The notes under the pieces were generated by a model. It saw only the letters and a program-made list of their open reading frames with translations. It was not told the origin of the DNA and ran no database searches. Shown here piece after piece: positions 45,477-55,106 of a stretch of DNA of 64,000 bases (its first letter is position 1; every line of letters starts with the position of its first letter). A program made the translations under genes and the position numbers. Source of the DNA: Brevibacterium sp. 'Marine'. GTDB taxonomy: Bacteria; Actinomycetota; Actinomycetes; Actinomycetales; Brevibacteriaceae. Location of the stretch: contig NZ_CP051626.1 in the NCBI RefSeq assembly GCF_012844365.1, positions 1,674,001-1,738,000 on the forward strand, written 5' to 3'.

Positions 45477-47810
45477 ATGCAGAAGAAACTCGTGCAGAGT
45501 TCGCTGGCGCTGGCAGCAGCGACAGCACTCGGCCTGGGCGGCGCATTCGCAGCCTCTCCGGCCGTCGCAGACAACGGTCCGCAGAAGCTGAACGTGCAGA
45601 GCCAAGCGGCTGTGCAGAAGACTCTGGACAAGGCGTCCGGCGTCAACGCATACGGCGCCAAGAACGGCAAGCTGACCATCGGCGTCGAGAAGGCCGACGA
45701 CAAGACCAAGCAGCTCGAAGAAGATTACGCAAACGTCAAGGTCGTTGAGGGAATCAAAGAGCTCAAGGCCTACGCTGGAAATGACCTGGTCGGCGGCGCG
45801 GGCTACCTTGTCAATGCAGGAGAAAGTGGCGGAGCCTGCTCGACCGGATTCTCCGGCTGGGATGCCGATGGAAAGCCGATCGTCCTCACCGCCGGTCACT
45901 GCGCGAAGATCATCAACGAGCAGACCATGGAGTTCGAAGGCGACACAACGGTCGACGAGACTGAACAGCCTTCCACTGCCCCTGCGGTCGGCGGAGAAGG
46001 ATTCAAGCAGACGGGACTCGGTGTCATCGGCACCTGGGGTTACCACAAGTTCGGCGGAGAACTGGTTCCTCCGGGCTCGGACGCACAGCCCAAGGACGAC
46101 GATATCGACTTCGCGGTCATCAATGTCGATGCTTCGAAGTACAACGTCAAGACTGGTGTGACTGACTGGTCGACCGCGGGCGACGACGATCTGGCTGCGA
46201 AGCTCGCTACCGATATCACCAAGGTCGGCGCTCACAGCGAAGGTACCGTTCAGAAGGCCGGCCGAACCACCGGACTGACTGAGAACGAGACATGGACTGC
46301 CTACAACGAGCAGTTCGACTTCGTCAACGTCAGCGGACGCTTCGTCCACGGTTTCGGAGTCAAGGCGCCGTCCGGCAAGCCGTTCTCCGCACCCGGCGAT
46401 TCCGGTGGCGGCGTCTTCCAGGGAGACACCGCAGTCGGCGTCATCTCCGGTGGCGGTCCTGCAGAGGACGAGAACGGCCAAGAGATCGACTTCAGCTGGG
46501 TAGCCGACCTCGACTACTCGCTCGAAAAGTCCGGACAGACGATTTCCTTCGACGACCCGAACGAAGAGCCTGAGGCTCCTGCCGCGCCGACGGTCGAGGA
46601 CCAGACCATCGAGCCCAAGGGCGCGATCACTGGCAAGGCTGCGGCCGGTGCTGACGTGAAGGTCACTTGGACCGGTGCTGCGGAAGGCGAAGCCACCGCG
46701 AAGGCCGATGACAGCGGAAACTTCACTCTCGAGGGTCCCGAAGCAGAAGGTGACTACGATGCGAAGGCCGTTGCTACTGTCGACGGTCAGACTTCAGAAG
46801 CCGCCACCTTCACAGTGACTGTCAAGGCATCGGATGACTCCGACGGCGGTGCTGACGCCGACGGCGCCGATTCGAATGCCGGGGCTGACGCTGACGGTAA
46901 GGATGCAGACGCCTCCGCTTCTGCCGACGGCGACGACGCAGACGCTTCCGCCGCTGCAGACGGCAAGGATGACAAGGCCGATTCCGACGCAGACGGTGAC
47001 GAGAAGCCTGACGCTCCCAAGGTCGGAGACCAGACGGTCGTCGAAGGTGGAAAGATCACCGGCAAGGCCGCTCCGAACGCCGAAGTGAATCTGACCTGGA
47101 AGGCCGCCGGCGATGCCCAGGCAGGTTCCGCTCAGGCTCAGGCCGCACCGGCTGAGGGCAGCGTCACGGTCACGACCGATGCTGACGGAAACTTCTCCAC
47201 CGAGGCTCCTGCTGAGGCTGGCGAATACGCGTACTCCGCCACGGTTACCGCCAACGGACAGACCTCGGAGGCCACGAACTTCACGGTGACTGTCCAGGCT
47301 GCTGAGGCCGAGCGCAAGCTGACCGTCGAGCCGAAGGAGATCGCAGCTTCGGACTTCGTGAAGGAAGACAAGGGCGTTCAGATCACCGGTGAAGGCTTCG
47401 ACGAGGGCGAGAAGGTGACCCTCGAAGTTGTTGGCGGTCCTGAAAACGTCGAGGGCATCACCCTCGAAGAGACCGCTGACGCTGACGGAGTCGTTGGATT
47501 CTCGATCTACGGCACCAGCGCCTCGAACCCCGAGGCCTACCTCGGTAAGTACGACGTCCAGGTCACCGGCGCCAACGACACCGAAGACGAAGAAGCCCTC
47601 ACCGGCTCCTTCCAGGTCGTTGCCGACGAAGACGGCAACGGCGGCGGCGACGATGGTGACGACAACGGCAACGATGATGGAAACGGTGACGGCGGTTCTG
47701 ATCTGCCTCGCACCGGTGCCGAGCTGACCGGCCTGGCTGCCGGAGCCGGACTGCTCCTCGTCGGTGGAGCCGCTGTTGTTCTGACCATGCGTCGCAAGAA
47801 GAACAACTGA
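45477..47810 (+). CDS. LPxTG-anchored trypsin-like serine protease 2 (paralogue)
   Basis: A 777-aa paralogue of the upstream gene. The signal, short prodomain and catalytic domain match: His141 in TAGHC, Asp210 in DIDFAV, Ser308 in GDSGGG. It differs by an extra Ig-like/SD repeat and a low-complexity D/A/G-rich linker (about residues 450-520), which separates two 'DQT...GKITGKA' repeats. The rest (EIAASDFVKED...; NPEAYLGKYDV) is shared. LPRTG lies at 743-747. The first 32 coding nucleotides are identical to those of protease 1. Confidence 0.9.
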   Translation: MQKKLVQSSLALAAATALGLGGAFAASPAVADNGPQKLNVQSQAAVQKTLDKASGVNAYGAKNGKLTIGVEKADDKTKQLEEDYANVKVVEGIKELKAYAGNDLVGGAGYLVNAGESGGACSTGFSGWDADGKPIVLTAGHCAKIINEQTMEFEGDTTVDETEQPSTAPAVGGEGFKQTGLGVIGTWGYHKFGGELVPPGSDAQPKDDDIDFAVINVDASKYNVKTGVTDWSTAGDDDLAAKLATDITKVGAHSEGTVQKAGRTTGLTENETWTAYNEQFDFVNVSGRFVHGFGVKAPSGKPFSAPGDSGGGVFQGDTAVGVISGGGPAEDENGQEIDFSWVADLDYSLEKSGQTISFDDPNEEPEAPAAPTVEDQTIEPKGAITGKAAAGADVKVTWTGAAEGEATAKADDSGNFTLEGPEAEGDYDAKAVATVDGQTSEAATFTVTVKASDDSDGGADADGADSNAGADADGKDADASASADGDDADASAAADGKDDKADSDADGDEKPDAPKVGDQTVVEGGKITGKAAPNAEVNLTWKAAGDAQAGSAQAQAAPAEGSVTVTTDADGNFSTEAPAEAGEYAYSATVTANGQTSEATNFTVTVQAAEAERKLTVEPKEIAASDFVKEDKGVQITGEGFDEGEKVTLEVVGGPENVEGITLEETADADGVVGFSIYGTSASNPEAYLGKYDVQVTGANDTEDEEALTGSFQVVADEDGNGGGDDGDDNGNDDGNGDGGSDLPRTGAELTGLAAGAGLLLVGGAAVVLTMRRKKNN
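46831..46999 (+). repeat. D/A/G/S-coding low-complexity linker in protease 2
   Basis: Repeated GAC/GCT-type codons encode ADADG, DADAS and DADASAAADG units between the first and second Ig-like repeats. Protease 1 lacks the linker, marking it as a region of fast change. Confidence 0.7.
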
Positions 47811-47846
47811 AACACACTCTGACAGTCACTCGCTGACTGACTGAGA

Positions 47847-47882
47847 GAAAGTGCCCCTGGCCGGAAGGCCAGGGGCACTTTC
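47847..47882. terminator. Terminator shared by protease 2 and the GNAT locus
   Basis: Perfect 16-bp stem (GAAAGTGCCCCTGGCC with its complement) and loop GGAA between convergent genes. A run of T/A at the ends gives it a bidirectional look. Confidence 0.9.
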
Positions 47883-47885
47883 ACC

Positions 47886-48869
47886 TCATCGGACGAAAGC
47901 ACGGACCGTCGCTCCTGCCGACGGGGCGGCCTCGCTGAAACCGAGCGACGTGTAGAACACAGTCAGTCCGGGATCGGCGTCGGTGAGCAGGACGGTCTGC
48001 CGGACATCGGCGAAAGGTTCGAGGGCGCGAACGACGAGTTCACCCCCGATGCCGCGCCGCTGCTTTCCTGGATCGACGAGGACGTCTTGAAGGTAGACAA
48101 GCGTTCCGAAGTCACTGACCACGCGCGCCATTCCCACGAGCATCCCTGCCTGGCGAGCACAGACGACGTGCGCAGAGTTGAGCACGCTGCAGACCAGCCG
48201 TTCCGGGTCGCTTGTATAGGCAGACCAACCCACCGAGTCATAGAGCTTGAGCAGCTCACTGCGCGAAGGCAGAGTATTCGACGAATACGTGATCCCAGAT
48301 CGAGTCTGCTCACGAAAATGACGGCGATCATGCCAGTGCAATTCATCCCTGACGCCTGTCTCCCACTCCTCGCGCAGGACCGCATAGCCGACTGAATCCA
48401 GCGGATCGCCACCAATGACTGGCCACGAGCGGCGGTAGTGAGCTTCTTTCGTCCAGCCTGCCCGGTCGAAAACCGACCTCATGGCGTGATTGTCTTCGCG
48501 TGTCTGACCCTCCAGTCGAACTGCTCGCGTGGTGGAGAAGACTTGAGCGGTAATGGCGGTCAACGCTTCAATGCCGAGGCCCCGACCTCGAAATCGCGAA
48601 GCTAATCGGAGGTCGAACAGCGGAGTCTCGTCGTGAAGATCCTCGAGGCGGACGATGCCGATCCGCCCTAACTCGCTGTGGACGAGCCAGAACGATTCGG
48701 TCTCCTAACTGATGAAGTAGCCATCCGCGATCCGTTCACGCACTTCTTCCGTCGACCAGACGGACAACTTGGCGTGAAAGGGGAACTCTTCCGTGGTGTA
48801 GAAATCAATAAGATGATCATCGTCGCAGCCATGTGGATCGACCCGGGTCAGCTTCACACTCATGCGCAT
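47886..48869 (-). pseudogene. Double-GNAT acetyltransferase interrupted by an in-frame amber codon
   Basis: Reading from ATG at 48869 gives [12 protein letters not shown] and an apparent N-terminal acetyltransferase domain, broken by TAG at 48707-48705 (codon 55). The frame then continues without interruption to 47886 through GLGIEALTAITAQVF (acetyl-CoA loop) and DRAGWTKEAHYRRSW, into a second GNAT domain with QDVLVDPGKQRRGIGGELVVRALEPF. The single stop is the only lesion visible. The 3' part could still be translated from an internal TTG at 48563, so it may not be wholly dead. The substrate is unknown. Confidence 0.7.
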
Positions 48870-48945
48870 AGACTAGTCGGTGCGCTCTCGCCGCGGTTCA
48901 ATGAAGTGGTTCGAGAGCCTTAGCGCGCGATATAGGAGTCCAGTC

Positions 48946-49161
48946 ATGAGCCTTGAAGGTGATCCATTCGATTACCAAGTCACCAAATCCGGAGTCCTCC
49001 TCATCCGCCGAGGCGGCCGAAACGTCATGGAGCTCGGCGGGAAGAAGGCTGCCGCACTCATCCCCAAGCTCGGCCGAGACGACGAGAGCGATCAGCAGCT
49101 ATTGGCACGGGCGACAGGAAACTACCGGCACGGCAACGAACGGCAACCCGGACGGCAGTGA
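48946..49161 (+). CDS. Conserved small hypothetical protein
   Basis: A 71-aa soluble protein I recognise only as a common actinobacterial hypothetical: FDYQVTKSGVLLIRRGGRNVMELGGKKAAALIPKL and LLARATGNYRHGNER near the end. AGGAG at 48934-48938 fixes the ATG at 48946. It lies between the broken GNAT gene and a thioesterase gene. It is predicted to be a small alpha/beta fold with no catalytic motif. Confidence 0.7.
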   Translation: MSLEGDPFDYQVTKSGVLLIRRGGRNVMELGGKKAAALIPKLGRDDESDQQLLARATGNYRHGNERQPGRQ

Positions 49162-49203
49162 ATCTGGCTGGACGTTCGTTCAGCTCTTGGTACTGTATGC
49201 GTT

Positions 49204-50022
49204 ATGAGTCAATCGACCGTCAGTGAATTCTCCCGCGCCATCGCAGTCACCCGTCACGGTGACCACAACTTCACCGCCGAGCTCGACGCCGGCTGGAAAG
49301 TCGCCGGTGCCGTCAACGGAGGCTACCTCCTTGGAGTCGCCGGACAAGCCCTACGCACCGTCAACCCGAGCACTCCGGACCCTCTTGTCATCTCGACCTT
49401 CTACCTCGGGCCCAGCAAAGAGGGGCCGGTTGACATCACCACGCGCACGCTGCGCGAAGGCCGATCGACGGCTAGCTACGGCATCGAACTCGTCCAGAAC
49501 GGGGCACCGACGATCTCTGCGATGGCCACGATGGGCAACCTCGGCGAGCTTCCAGACGATGTCGGCACGACAGCCACCCCGCCCCACCTGCCACCACCGG
49601 AAGAATGCGTCGGTGTTGCCGAAGCCAGCGAGGACTTCAAGAAAGCGGCACCGCTGGTCGAACGGTTCGATATGCGACTCGACCCGGCCACCGCAGGATT
49701 CGCAGTCGGCAAACCCAGCGGACGCGGAGTGCTCCAAGGCTGGATTCGGTTCATCGACGGGAGTGACCCGGGCCCTCTGTCCCTGCTGACGTTCCTCGAC
49801 TCGTTCCCGCCGGTGATGTTCGACCTCGGTCGTTTCAACTGGGCGCCGACGATGGAACTGACCGCACACGTCCGCGCTCTGCCTGCTCCCGGATGGATCA
49901 GCGCACGACTGTCCACTCGAAACATTGCCGGCGGCATGTTCGAAGAGGACTGCGAACTGTGGGACTCGGCCGGTCGCCTCGTCGCTCAGTCGCGGCAGTT
50001 GGCGCGCCAACCCCGCGGTTGA
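49204..50022 (+). CDS. Acyl-CoA thioesterase-like (double hot-dog) protein
   Basis: A 272-aa TesB/4HBT_3-type double hot-dog protein. The first fold carries AGAVNGGYLLGVAGQALRTV, and the second has GWIRFIDGSDPGPLSLLTFLDSFPPVMFDLG (catalytic Asp region) and WAPTMELTAHVRALPAPGWISA. Such proteins hydrolyse CoA thioesters of medium- or long-chain acyls. The ATG at 49204 is used. It has no close operon partner. Confidence 0.85.
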   Translation: MSQSTVSEFSRAIAVTRHGDHNFTAELDAGWKVAGAVNGGYLLGVAGQALRTVNPSTPDPLVISTFYLGPSKEGPVDITTRTLREGRSTASYGIELVQNGAPTISAMATMGNLGELPDDVGTTATPPHLPPPEECVGVAEASEDFKKAAPLVERFDMRLDPATAGFAVGKPSGRGVLQGWIRFIDGSDPGPLSLLTFLDSFPPVMFDLGRFNWAPTMELTAHVRALPAPGWISARLSTRNIAGGMFEEDCELWDSAGRLVAQSRQLARQPRG

Positions 50023-50129
50023 CGTGACGATGACGGCGGATAACCGATGATGACGCCTTCGATGTGCCATGTCGGTGGGGTGCTCTATAGTCGGGTCAAC
50101 ACCTATCCGACTGCGAAAGGACCGCGCTC

Positions 50130-50501
50130 ATGGCGTCGCTGGCATCTTTGAGCATCACCTTCGACTGCCTCGATGTGGAAGCTCAATCGATCTTCTGGGC
50201 GGACCTCCTCGGCGCCGACATCGATCCCGGGGCCAACGAATTCGTTGCGAGCATCGGGGGAGTCCACAACAGCGAGTCACCGACTCCGGGAATGCTCTTC
50301 CTCAAGGTCGACGAGCGCGCCGAGGGGAAGAACCCGCTGCACATCGACCTCGACGATCCGCATTATCCGGCGGACGTCGACCGCGCAGTCTCCTTGGGCG
50401 CGCACAAGCTCGCGTCCTTCGACGAGTACGGGATCGAATGGACGACACTGAAAGATCCCGAAGGAAACCTCTTCGACATCGGCCGGCGAAAACTAGACTG
50501 A
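50130..50501 (+). CDS. VOC/glyoxalase-like protein
   Basis: A 123-aa VOC protein with a first strand SLSITFDCLDVEAQSIFWADLLG (metal-side Asp) and the typical last strand WTTLKDPEGNLFDI. AAAGGA precedes the ATG at 50130. No close partner is known, although the DinB gene follows by 55 bases. Confidence 0.8.
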   Translation: MASLASLSITFDCLDVEAQSIFWADLLGADIDPGANEFVASIGGVHNSESPTPGMLFLKVDERAEGKNPLHIDLDDPHYPADVDRAVSLGAHKLASFDEYGIEWTTLKDPEGNLFDIGRRKLD

Positions 50502-50556
50502 GCTTCACACGCCTGGTGCGAACATCAGGCCGTCTGCATGATCAGAGAGGCTCAGC

Positions 50557-51075
50557 ATGACCCTGACGTTGACCGATCCGAGCAATTCCCCGAACGAACG
50601 ACGAGGGCTCGAAGAGTTCCTCGACTATTTCCGACAGGTGGTCCGGCGCAAAGTCGATGGACTGTCGCCGGAACAGCTCAACCACACCGTGGCGTCGTCG
50701 TCGCTGACGATCGGAGGCATCCTGCGACACCTCACCCTCGTCGAAGAGAGCTGGTTCGTCGAAGTGCTGCAGGGCAGAGAACTGGGGGAGCCGTGGTCGA
50801 GCGTCGACTGGAACAGCGACCGTGATTGGGACTTCGAGTCTGCGTCAGGGATGACCGCGGACGAGCTCCTGGCGGACCACGAGCAGGCCTGTGGGAACTC
50901 CCGCGAAATCCTCGCCGAGGTGACCGACTTGGACACCCTGACCGCACGAGGAGACCGTGACGGCGAGAAATTCAACGTCAGATGGATCCTCATCCATCTC
51001 ATCGAGGAGTATGCCCGGCACGCGGGCCATGCGGACATCTTGCGCGAGGACATCGATGGTGAGATCGGCGACTGA
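50557..51075 (+). CDS. DUF664/mycothiol-transferase-like DinB protein
   Basis: A 172-aa DinB-fold protein of the DUF664 group, with the metal His in GGILRHLTLVEESWF and HLIEEYARHAGHADILRE near the end. In mycothiol-making actinobacteria, DUF664 proteins act as mycothiol S-transferases. Mycothiol synthesis is not encoded in this window, so the cofactor is inferred. The DUF368 gene follows by 44 bases. Confidence 0.85.
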   Translation: MTLTLTDPSNSPNERRGLEEFLDYFRQVVRRKVDGLSPEQLNHTVASSSLTIGGILRHLTLVEESWFVEVLQGRELGEPWSSVDWNSDRDWDFESASGMTADELLADHEQACGNSREILAEVTDLDTLTARGDRDGEKFNVRWILIHLIEEYARHAGHADILREDIDGEIGD

Positions 51076-51119
51076 GTCGTGGGCACTGTGCAGAGGGCGG
51101 ATCAAATAGGCTGGGAGGT

Positions 51120-52127
51120 ATGACGAACATCCCATCGACCGGAACCGACACTGCGCCGAAACGGTCCAAAGCACTCCTGCCGCTCGACCTGATCCGCGGA
51201 TTCCTCATCGGCAGCGCCGAACTCGTCCCCGGGGTCTCCGGCGGAACCATTGCCTTGGTCACCGGAGTCTACGACCAACTGATCGATTCCGCAGCGCACG
51301 TCGTAGCCGCGGCGAAGACCTTGGTGACCGGCCCCAAGCGTGTCAGCGGAGCACTGGCAGAACTGCGGCGCACCGACTGGTTCCTCGTCATCCCGGTTCT
51401 GTTGGGGATGGCCGTGGCCGTATTCACCATCGCCGGTGTCCTGGAATCCTTCGTCACCGGCAACCCCGAACTCTCCCGCGGACTGTTCTTCGGCCTCGTC
51501 GCCGCCAGCATTGCGGTGCCGTTGCGCATGTTGCCGGCACGTTCCTCGCGGCAACCGGCGCTCCTCGGCGTTCTGGCCTTCATCGTCGCTGCCGCTCTCG
51601 CATTCTTGATGACGAGTCTGGCCGGCGGGGCAGACGTGGAGAACCCACCACTCATCGCTGTCTTCTTCGTCGCTTCGATCGCCATCTGCGCACTTGTGGT
51701 GCCAGGAGTGTCCGGATCATTCTTCCTGCTGGCAGTCGGCATGTACTCGACCACACTTCGCGCCGTGGACTCACGTGACTTCGGTTATCTCGGAATCTTC
51801 CTTCTCGGCGCAGTCCTCGGCCTGGCGGTCTTCGTCAATCTCCTCAAATACTTCCTGCACAATCACCGGTGGTGGACACTCATCGTCATGGCAGGACTGA
51901 TGTTCGGGTCCCTGCGCGCACTCTGGCCCTGGCAGTCATCTGCCGAGGTGGGCGCCGACGGCGAAGAGCACGGGGCGGGCGGTCTGTTGGCTCCCGTCGA
52001 CCCGGTTCTCGGCCCGATTCTGCTCGCCGTCCTCGGCGCTGCTGTTGTCGTCATCCTCATCGTCGTCGAGGCGAAATTTGCATCATCGAAGGATGAGGCC
52101 GGCGGCGCTGATTCCTCTGTGGCGTGA
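51120..52127 (+). CDS. DUF368 (PopT-family) polyprenyl-phosphate transporter
   Basis: A 335-aa membrane protein of the DUF368 family, now called PopT, which returns undecaprenyl phosphate to the inner face of the membrane. The hallmark GSAELVPGVSGGTIALVTGVYD and the mirrored CALVVPGVSGSFFLLAVGMY are both present (inverted repeat of the transporter fold). About eight hydrophobic segments are predictable. The ATG at 51120 follows GGGAGG. DedA, the other C55-P transporter family, is also in this window at 25.6-26.8 kb. Confidence 0.92.
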   Translation: MTNIPSTGTDTAPKRSKALLPLDLIRGFLIGSAELVPGVSGGTIALVTGVYDQLIDSAAHVVAAAKTLVTGPKRVSGALAELRRTDWFLVIPVLLGMAVAVFTIAGVLESFVTGNPELSRGLFFGLVAASIAVPLRMLPARSSRQPALLGVLAFIVAAALAFLMTSLAGGADVENPPLIAVFFVASIAICALVVPGVSGSFFLLAVGMYSTTLRAVDSRDFGYLGIFLLGAVLGLAVFVNLLKYFLHNHRWWTLIVMAGLMFGSLRALWPWQSSAEVGADGEEHGAGGLLAPVDPVLGPILLAVLGAAVVVILIVVEAKFASSKDEAGGADSSVA

Positions 52128-52141
52128 GCGCAATAGAGTTT

Positions 52142-52185
52142 GTTCAAATTTCTCTCAAGATCCATTCAGAAACCGGTCAGCGCCC
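52142..52185. promoter_or_regulatory. PHO-box-like array of four 11-bp repeats
   Basis: Units GTTCAAATTTC, TCTCAAGATCC, ATTCAGAAACC and GGTCAGCGCCC run head to tail, each with TCA at positions 3-5. This fits the actinobacterial PhoP box (11-bp direct repeats near GTTCACC). TAGGGT at 52188-52193 could be the -10 of the 5'-nucleotidase gene. Confidence 0.6.
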
Positions 52186-52242
52186 ACTAGGGTGAGAGAG
52201 TTGAATCACTGCCATCCTCGTTGACCAGTTCTCTGGAGACAT

Positions 52243-54426
52243 ATGCGCCTGCGCACCCTGACCTCGTCCTTGCTCGCCCTCGCTCTGGTCATCACTGGAC
52301 CCGCGGCCGCCTCCGCGACCGGCCTCGGCAGTGCCCATGCGCCCACCGACTCGCAGGTGGCCGAGACCGGGGAGCTGACTCTGTTGGCGACGACGGATGT
52401 TCACGGCCACGTCCTCAACTGGGACTACTTTGCGAACAAGCCCTACCCGGCAGGGGAGGAGCTGGGCATGTCCCGAGCCTCGACGCTGATCAAGGGAGTA
52501 CGCGAGGACAAAGGTGCAGAATCCGTGCTCCTCGTCGACAACGGCGACACCATCCAAGGCAATCCGTTGGCCTACTACTACGCCAAACAGGAGCCGATCA
52601 CGACCAGCGGCCAAACACACCCGCTGGCCAAGACCTACAACCATCTGGGATACGACGCACAGGTGGTCGGCAACCACGAATTCAACTACGGCCTCGACCT
52701 GCTGGCCACCTACAGCGACCAAGTCGACTTCCCGCTTCTCGGCGCCAATGTCATCGACGACGCAGACGGTCAAACCCATCTGGACCCGTACGCGCTGGTC
52801 GACAAACAGGTCGATGGTGAGACGATCACCGTCGGCGTCCTCGGCGTGACCACTCCCGGCAGCCGAATCTGGGACAAGAACAACTTGTCCGGAAAGGTGC
52901 ACTTCGACGATCCCGTCGAGACAGCCCAGAAGTATGTCCCCGAGATGAAACAGAAGGGCGCCGACGTCATCGTCGTGCTCTCCCACTCCGGCAAAGATCC
53001 GAAAGGACAGAACTGGGATCCCGACCGACTGCAGGAGAACGTCAGCACTTCAGTGGCGCAGGTTCCCGGAATCGATGTCCTCGTCGCCGGCCATACCCAC
53101 CAGAACGAACCCAGCCAAGTCGTGACCCGCGACGACGGCAGCCAGGTGCTCATCACCCAACCGAACTACTGGGCCCGTTCGGTCTCAGAGGTGGGACTGC
53201 CGATCAACCTCGACACCCACCACGTCGACTGGGGCGAGGCCGAGCCGCACGCGGACGCTCTCGCCGCCCAAGGCGAAGTCACTGAGGATCAGGAGATCAA
53301 AGACCTCGTCGAAGAGCAGCACCGGACCACGATCGATTACGTGAACACGAAGATCGGCTCGGTGACCGAAACGCTGTCGGCGAAGACCTCATACTATGAG
53401 GATACGGCGATCCTCGACTTCATCTCTCACGTCCAGACCGAGACGGTGGAAGAAGGACTGAAAGGAACGGACTATGACGATCTTCCCGTCATCTCACAGG
53501 CATCTCCCTTCAGCCGCACCGCAGAGTTCCCGGCCGGCGACATCACGATCCGAGACGTGGCCGGACTCTACGTCTACGACAACACTCTTGCCGGAGTCGA
53601 GATCAACGGTGCCCAGCTGCGTGACTACCTCGAATACTCGGCACGCTATTTCAAACAGACCGAAGAAGGCGCCGAATTCGACCCGGTCGACGGCACCAAC
53701 GCGATCGACGAAGTCTCTGAATCTCCGATCCCGGACTACAACTATGACGCTCTGGCCGGAATCGACTACGACATCAATGTCTCCAAACCGATCGGGGAGA
53801 GGATCGAGAACCTCAAACAGGCCGACGGCAGCGAAATCGGAGACACCGACCGGTTCATCCTCGCGATCAACAACTACCGACAGTCCGGGGGAGGCGGCTA
53901 TCCGGTCGACGGACTCAAGGAGGTCTACAACGAACAGGTCGAGGTGCGCCAGGCCCTCATCGACTGGGCCGAGGAAAAGCAGATCGTCGACCCTGCCGAC
54001 TTCTTCGACGAGAACTGGCAGGTCGTCACCAGCAGCCGTTCACCCGGCGGAGATGATGACGATTCCACTGACAGCGAAGATTCCGACAGCTCCGGCGAAG
54101 TCACTGCCGAGGCGGATTCGAATGGATCCGATGGTGCTGAGTCCGACGCCGGTGCGACCTCCGACAGCTCGGGTTCCGGGAGTTCCGGAAGCGCTGACGG
54201 GGAGGACAACGCCGGAGAGGCAACATCCGAGAACGACGACTCGGCGAACAGTGCATCGGACGGCAATGCTGAAGGCGGCGAAGCTGACGACTCGGCAGCC
54301 GGCGCAGGCGGTGGCGCTGACCTGCCACGGACCGGTCTCGAGCTTGCCGCAAGCATCGGCATCGCCGCCGCGATCATCGCACTCGGTACGGCTCTCGTGT
54401 ACTTCTCACGCCGCCGTCGCCGTTGA
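52243..54426 (+). CDS. LPxTG-anchored 5'-nucleotidase/metallophosphatase
   Basis: A 727-aa secreted phosphatase. After a signal ending near residue 26 the metal-binding blocks follow: TTDVHGHVLNWD, VLLVDNGDTIQGNP, VVGNHEFNYG and VLVAGHTHQNEP. A C-terminal 5'-nucleotidase substrate domain (about residues 330-600, with the IPDYNYDAL and NYRQSGGGGYPV segments) holds the purine stack. An acidic stretch and LPRTG (694-698), a TM helix and an Arg tail anchor it to the wall. It releases phosphate from extracellular nucleotides; the PHO-box-like array upstream suggests induction by phosphate starvation. Confidence 0.93.
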   Translation: MRLRTLTSSLLALALVITGPAAASATGLGSAHAPTDSQVAETGELTLLATTDVHGHVLNWDYFANKPYPAGEELGMSRASTLIKGVREDKGAESVLLVDNGDTIQGNPLAYYYAKQEPITTSGQTHPLAKTYNHLGYDAQVVGNHEFNYGLDLLATYSDQVDFPLLGANVIDDADGQTHLDPYALVDKQVDGETITVGVLGVTTPGSRIWDKNNLSGKVHFDDPVETAQKYVPEMKQKGADVIVVLSHSGKDPKGQNWDPDRLQENVSTSVAQVPGIDVLVAGHTHQNEPSQVVTRDDGSQVLITQPNYWARSVSEVGLPINLDTHHVDWGEAEPHADALAAQGEVTEDQEIKDLVEEQHRTTIDYVNTKIGSVTETLSAKTSYYEDTAILDFISHVQTETVEEGLKGTDYDDLPVISQASPFSRTAEFPAGDITIRDVAGLYVYDNTLAGVEINGAQLRDYLEYSARYFKQTEEGAEFDPVDGTNAIDEVSESPIPDYNYDALAGIDYDINVSKPIGERIENLKQADGSEIGDTDRFILAINNYRQSGGGGYPVDGLKEVYNEQVEVRQALIDWAEEKQIVDPADFFDENWQVVTSSRSPGGDDDDSTDSEDSDSSGEVTAEADSNGSDGAESDAGATSDSSGSGSSGSADGEDNAGEATSENDDSANSASDGNAEGGEADDSAAGAGGGADLPRTGLELAASIGIAAAIIALGTALVYFSRRRRR

Positions 54427-54566
54427 GCGACCGGCTGCAGCGGGTGGGACTCAACGATCAGAAAGTCGGTCGAGCGTCCGGTCCATGTTGATCGGGTTCG
54501 CCTCGGCGGCAACTCACGTAGAGTGAGAGTGACAGCAGTCAGCTTTGAAGAAGGAGAGAGTCAAGC

Positions 54567-55067
54567 ATGGCCAACACAGCATTTCAGGGATCTCCGGTCA
54601 AGACCGTCGGCGACCTGCCCGCCAAGGGCGAGCAGTCTCCGGCCTTCAGCCTCGTCGGCAGCGACCTCGGCGATGTGAATTCCCAGGATCACTCGGGCAA
54701 GCGCGTCGTGCTCAACATCTTCCCCAGCCTCGATACGGGCGTGTGCGCCGCCTCGGTGCGCAAATTCAATGAACTCGCCGCGGGTCTGGAGAACACCACC
54801 GTTCTGTGCGTGTCCAACGACCTTCCATTCGCCCAGGCTCGCTTCTGCGGTGCCGAAGGCATTGAGAACGTCGTCACGGCATCGGGATTCCGCAGCTCGT
54901 TCGGCAAGGACTTCGGCGTGACCATGGTCGATGGCCCGCTCGCCGGTCTGCTCGCACGGTCCGTCGTCGTCCTCGATGGGAAGGGCACCGTAACGTACAC
55001 GCAGCTCGTCGACGAGATCACGACCGAACCCGACTACGATTCGGCAATCGCGGCTCTGGGAGCCTGA
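54567..55067 (+). CDS. tpx: Thiol peroxidase Tpx
   Basis: A 166-aa atypical 2-Cys peroxiredoxin that reduces lipid and hydrogen peroxides. The peroxidatic site is [17 protein letters not shown] (Cys about 60) and the resolving Cys lies in ARFCGAEG near 94. AAGGAG at 54551-54556 precedes the ATG at 54567. A 12-bp hairpin terminator follows. Confidence 0.96.
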   Translation: MANTAFQGSPVKTVGDLPAKGEQSPAFSLVGSDLGDVNSQDHSGKRVVLNIFPSLDTGVCAASVRKFNELAAGLENTTVLCVSNDLPFAQARFCGAEGIENVVTASGFRSSFGKDFGVTMVDGPLAGLLARSVVVLDGKGTVTYTQLVDEITTEPDYDSAIAALGA

Positions 55068-55106
55068 TCTCCTCTTCGCAGGTCGGAACTTCGCCCTGCG
55101 AATAGT

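Noticed and set aside
42525..46481. A 1318-aa open frame antisense to the proteases and including the META lipoprotein frame.
   Set aside because: The opposite strand holds two clear proteases with signal, catalytic and sortase motifs. The long antisense frame is a GC-codon artefact of repeated Asp/Glu/Gly/Val-rich coding; only its last part (to about 43001) is a real gene.
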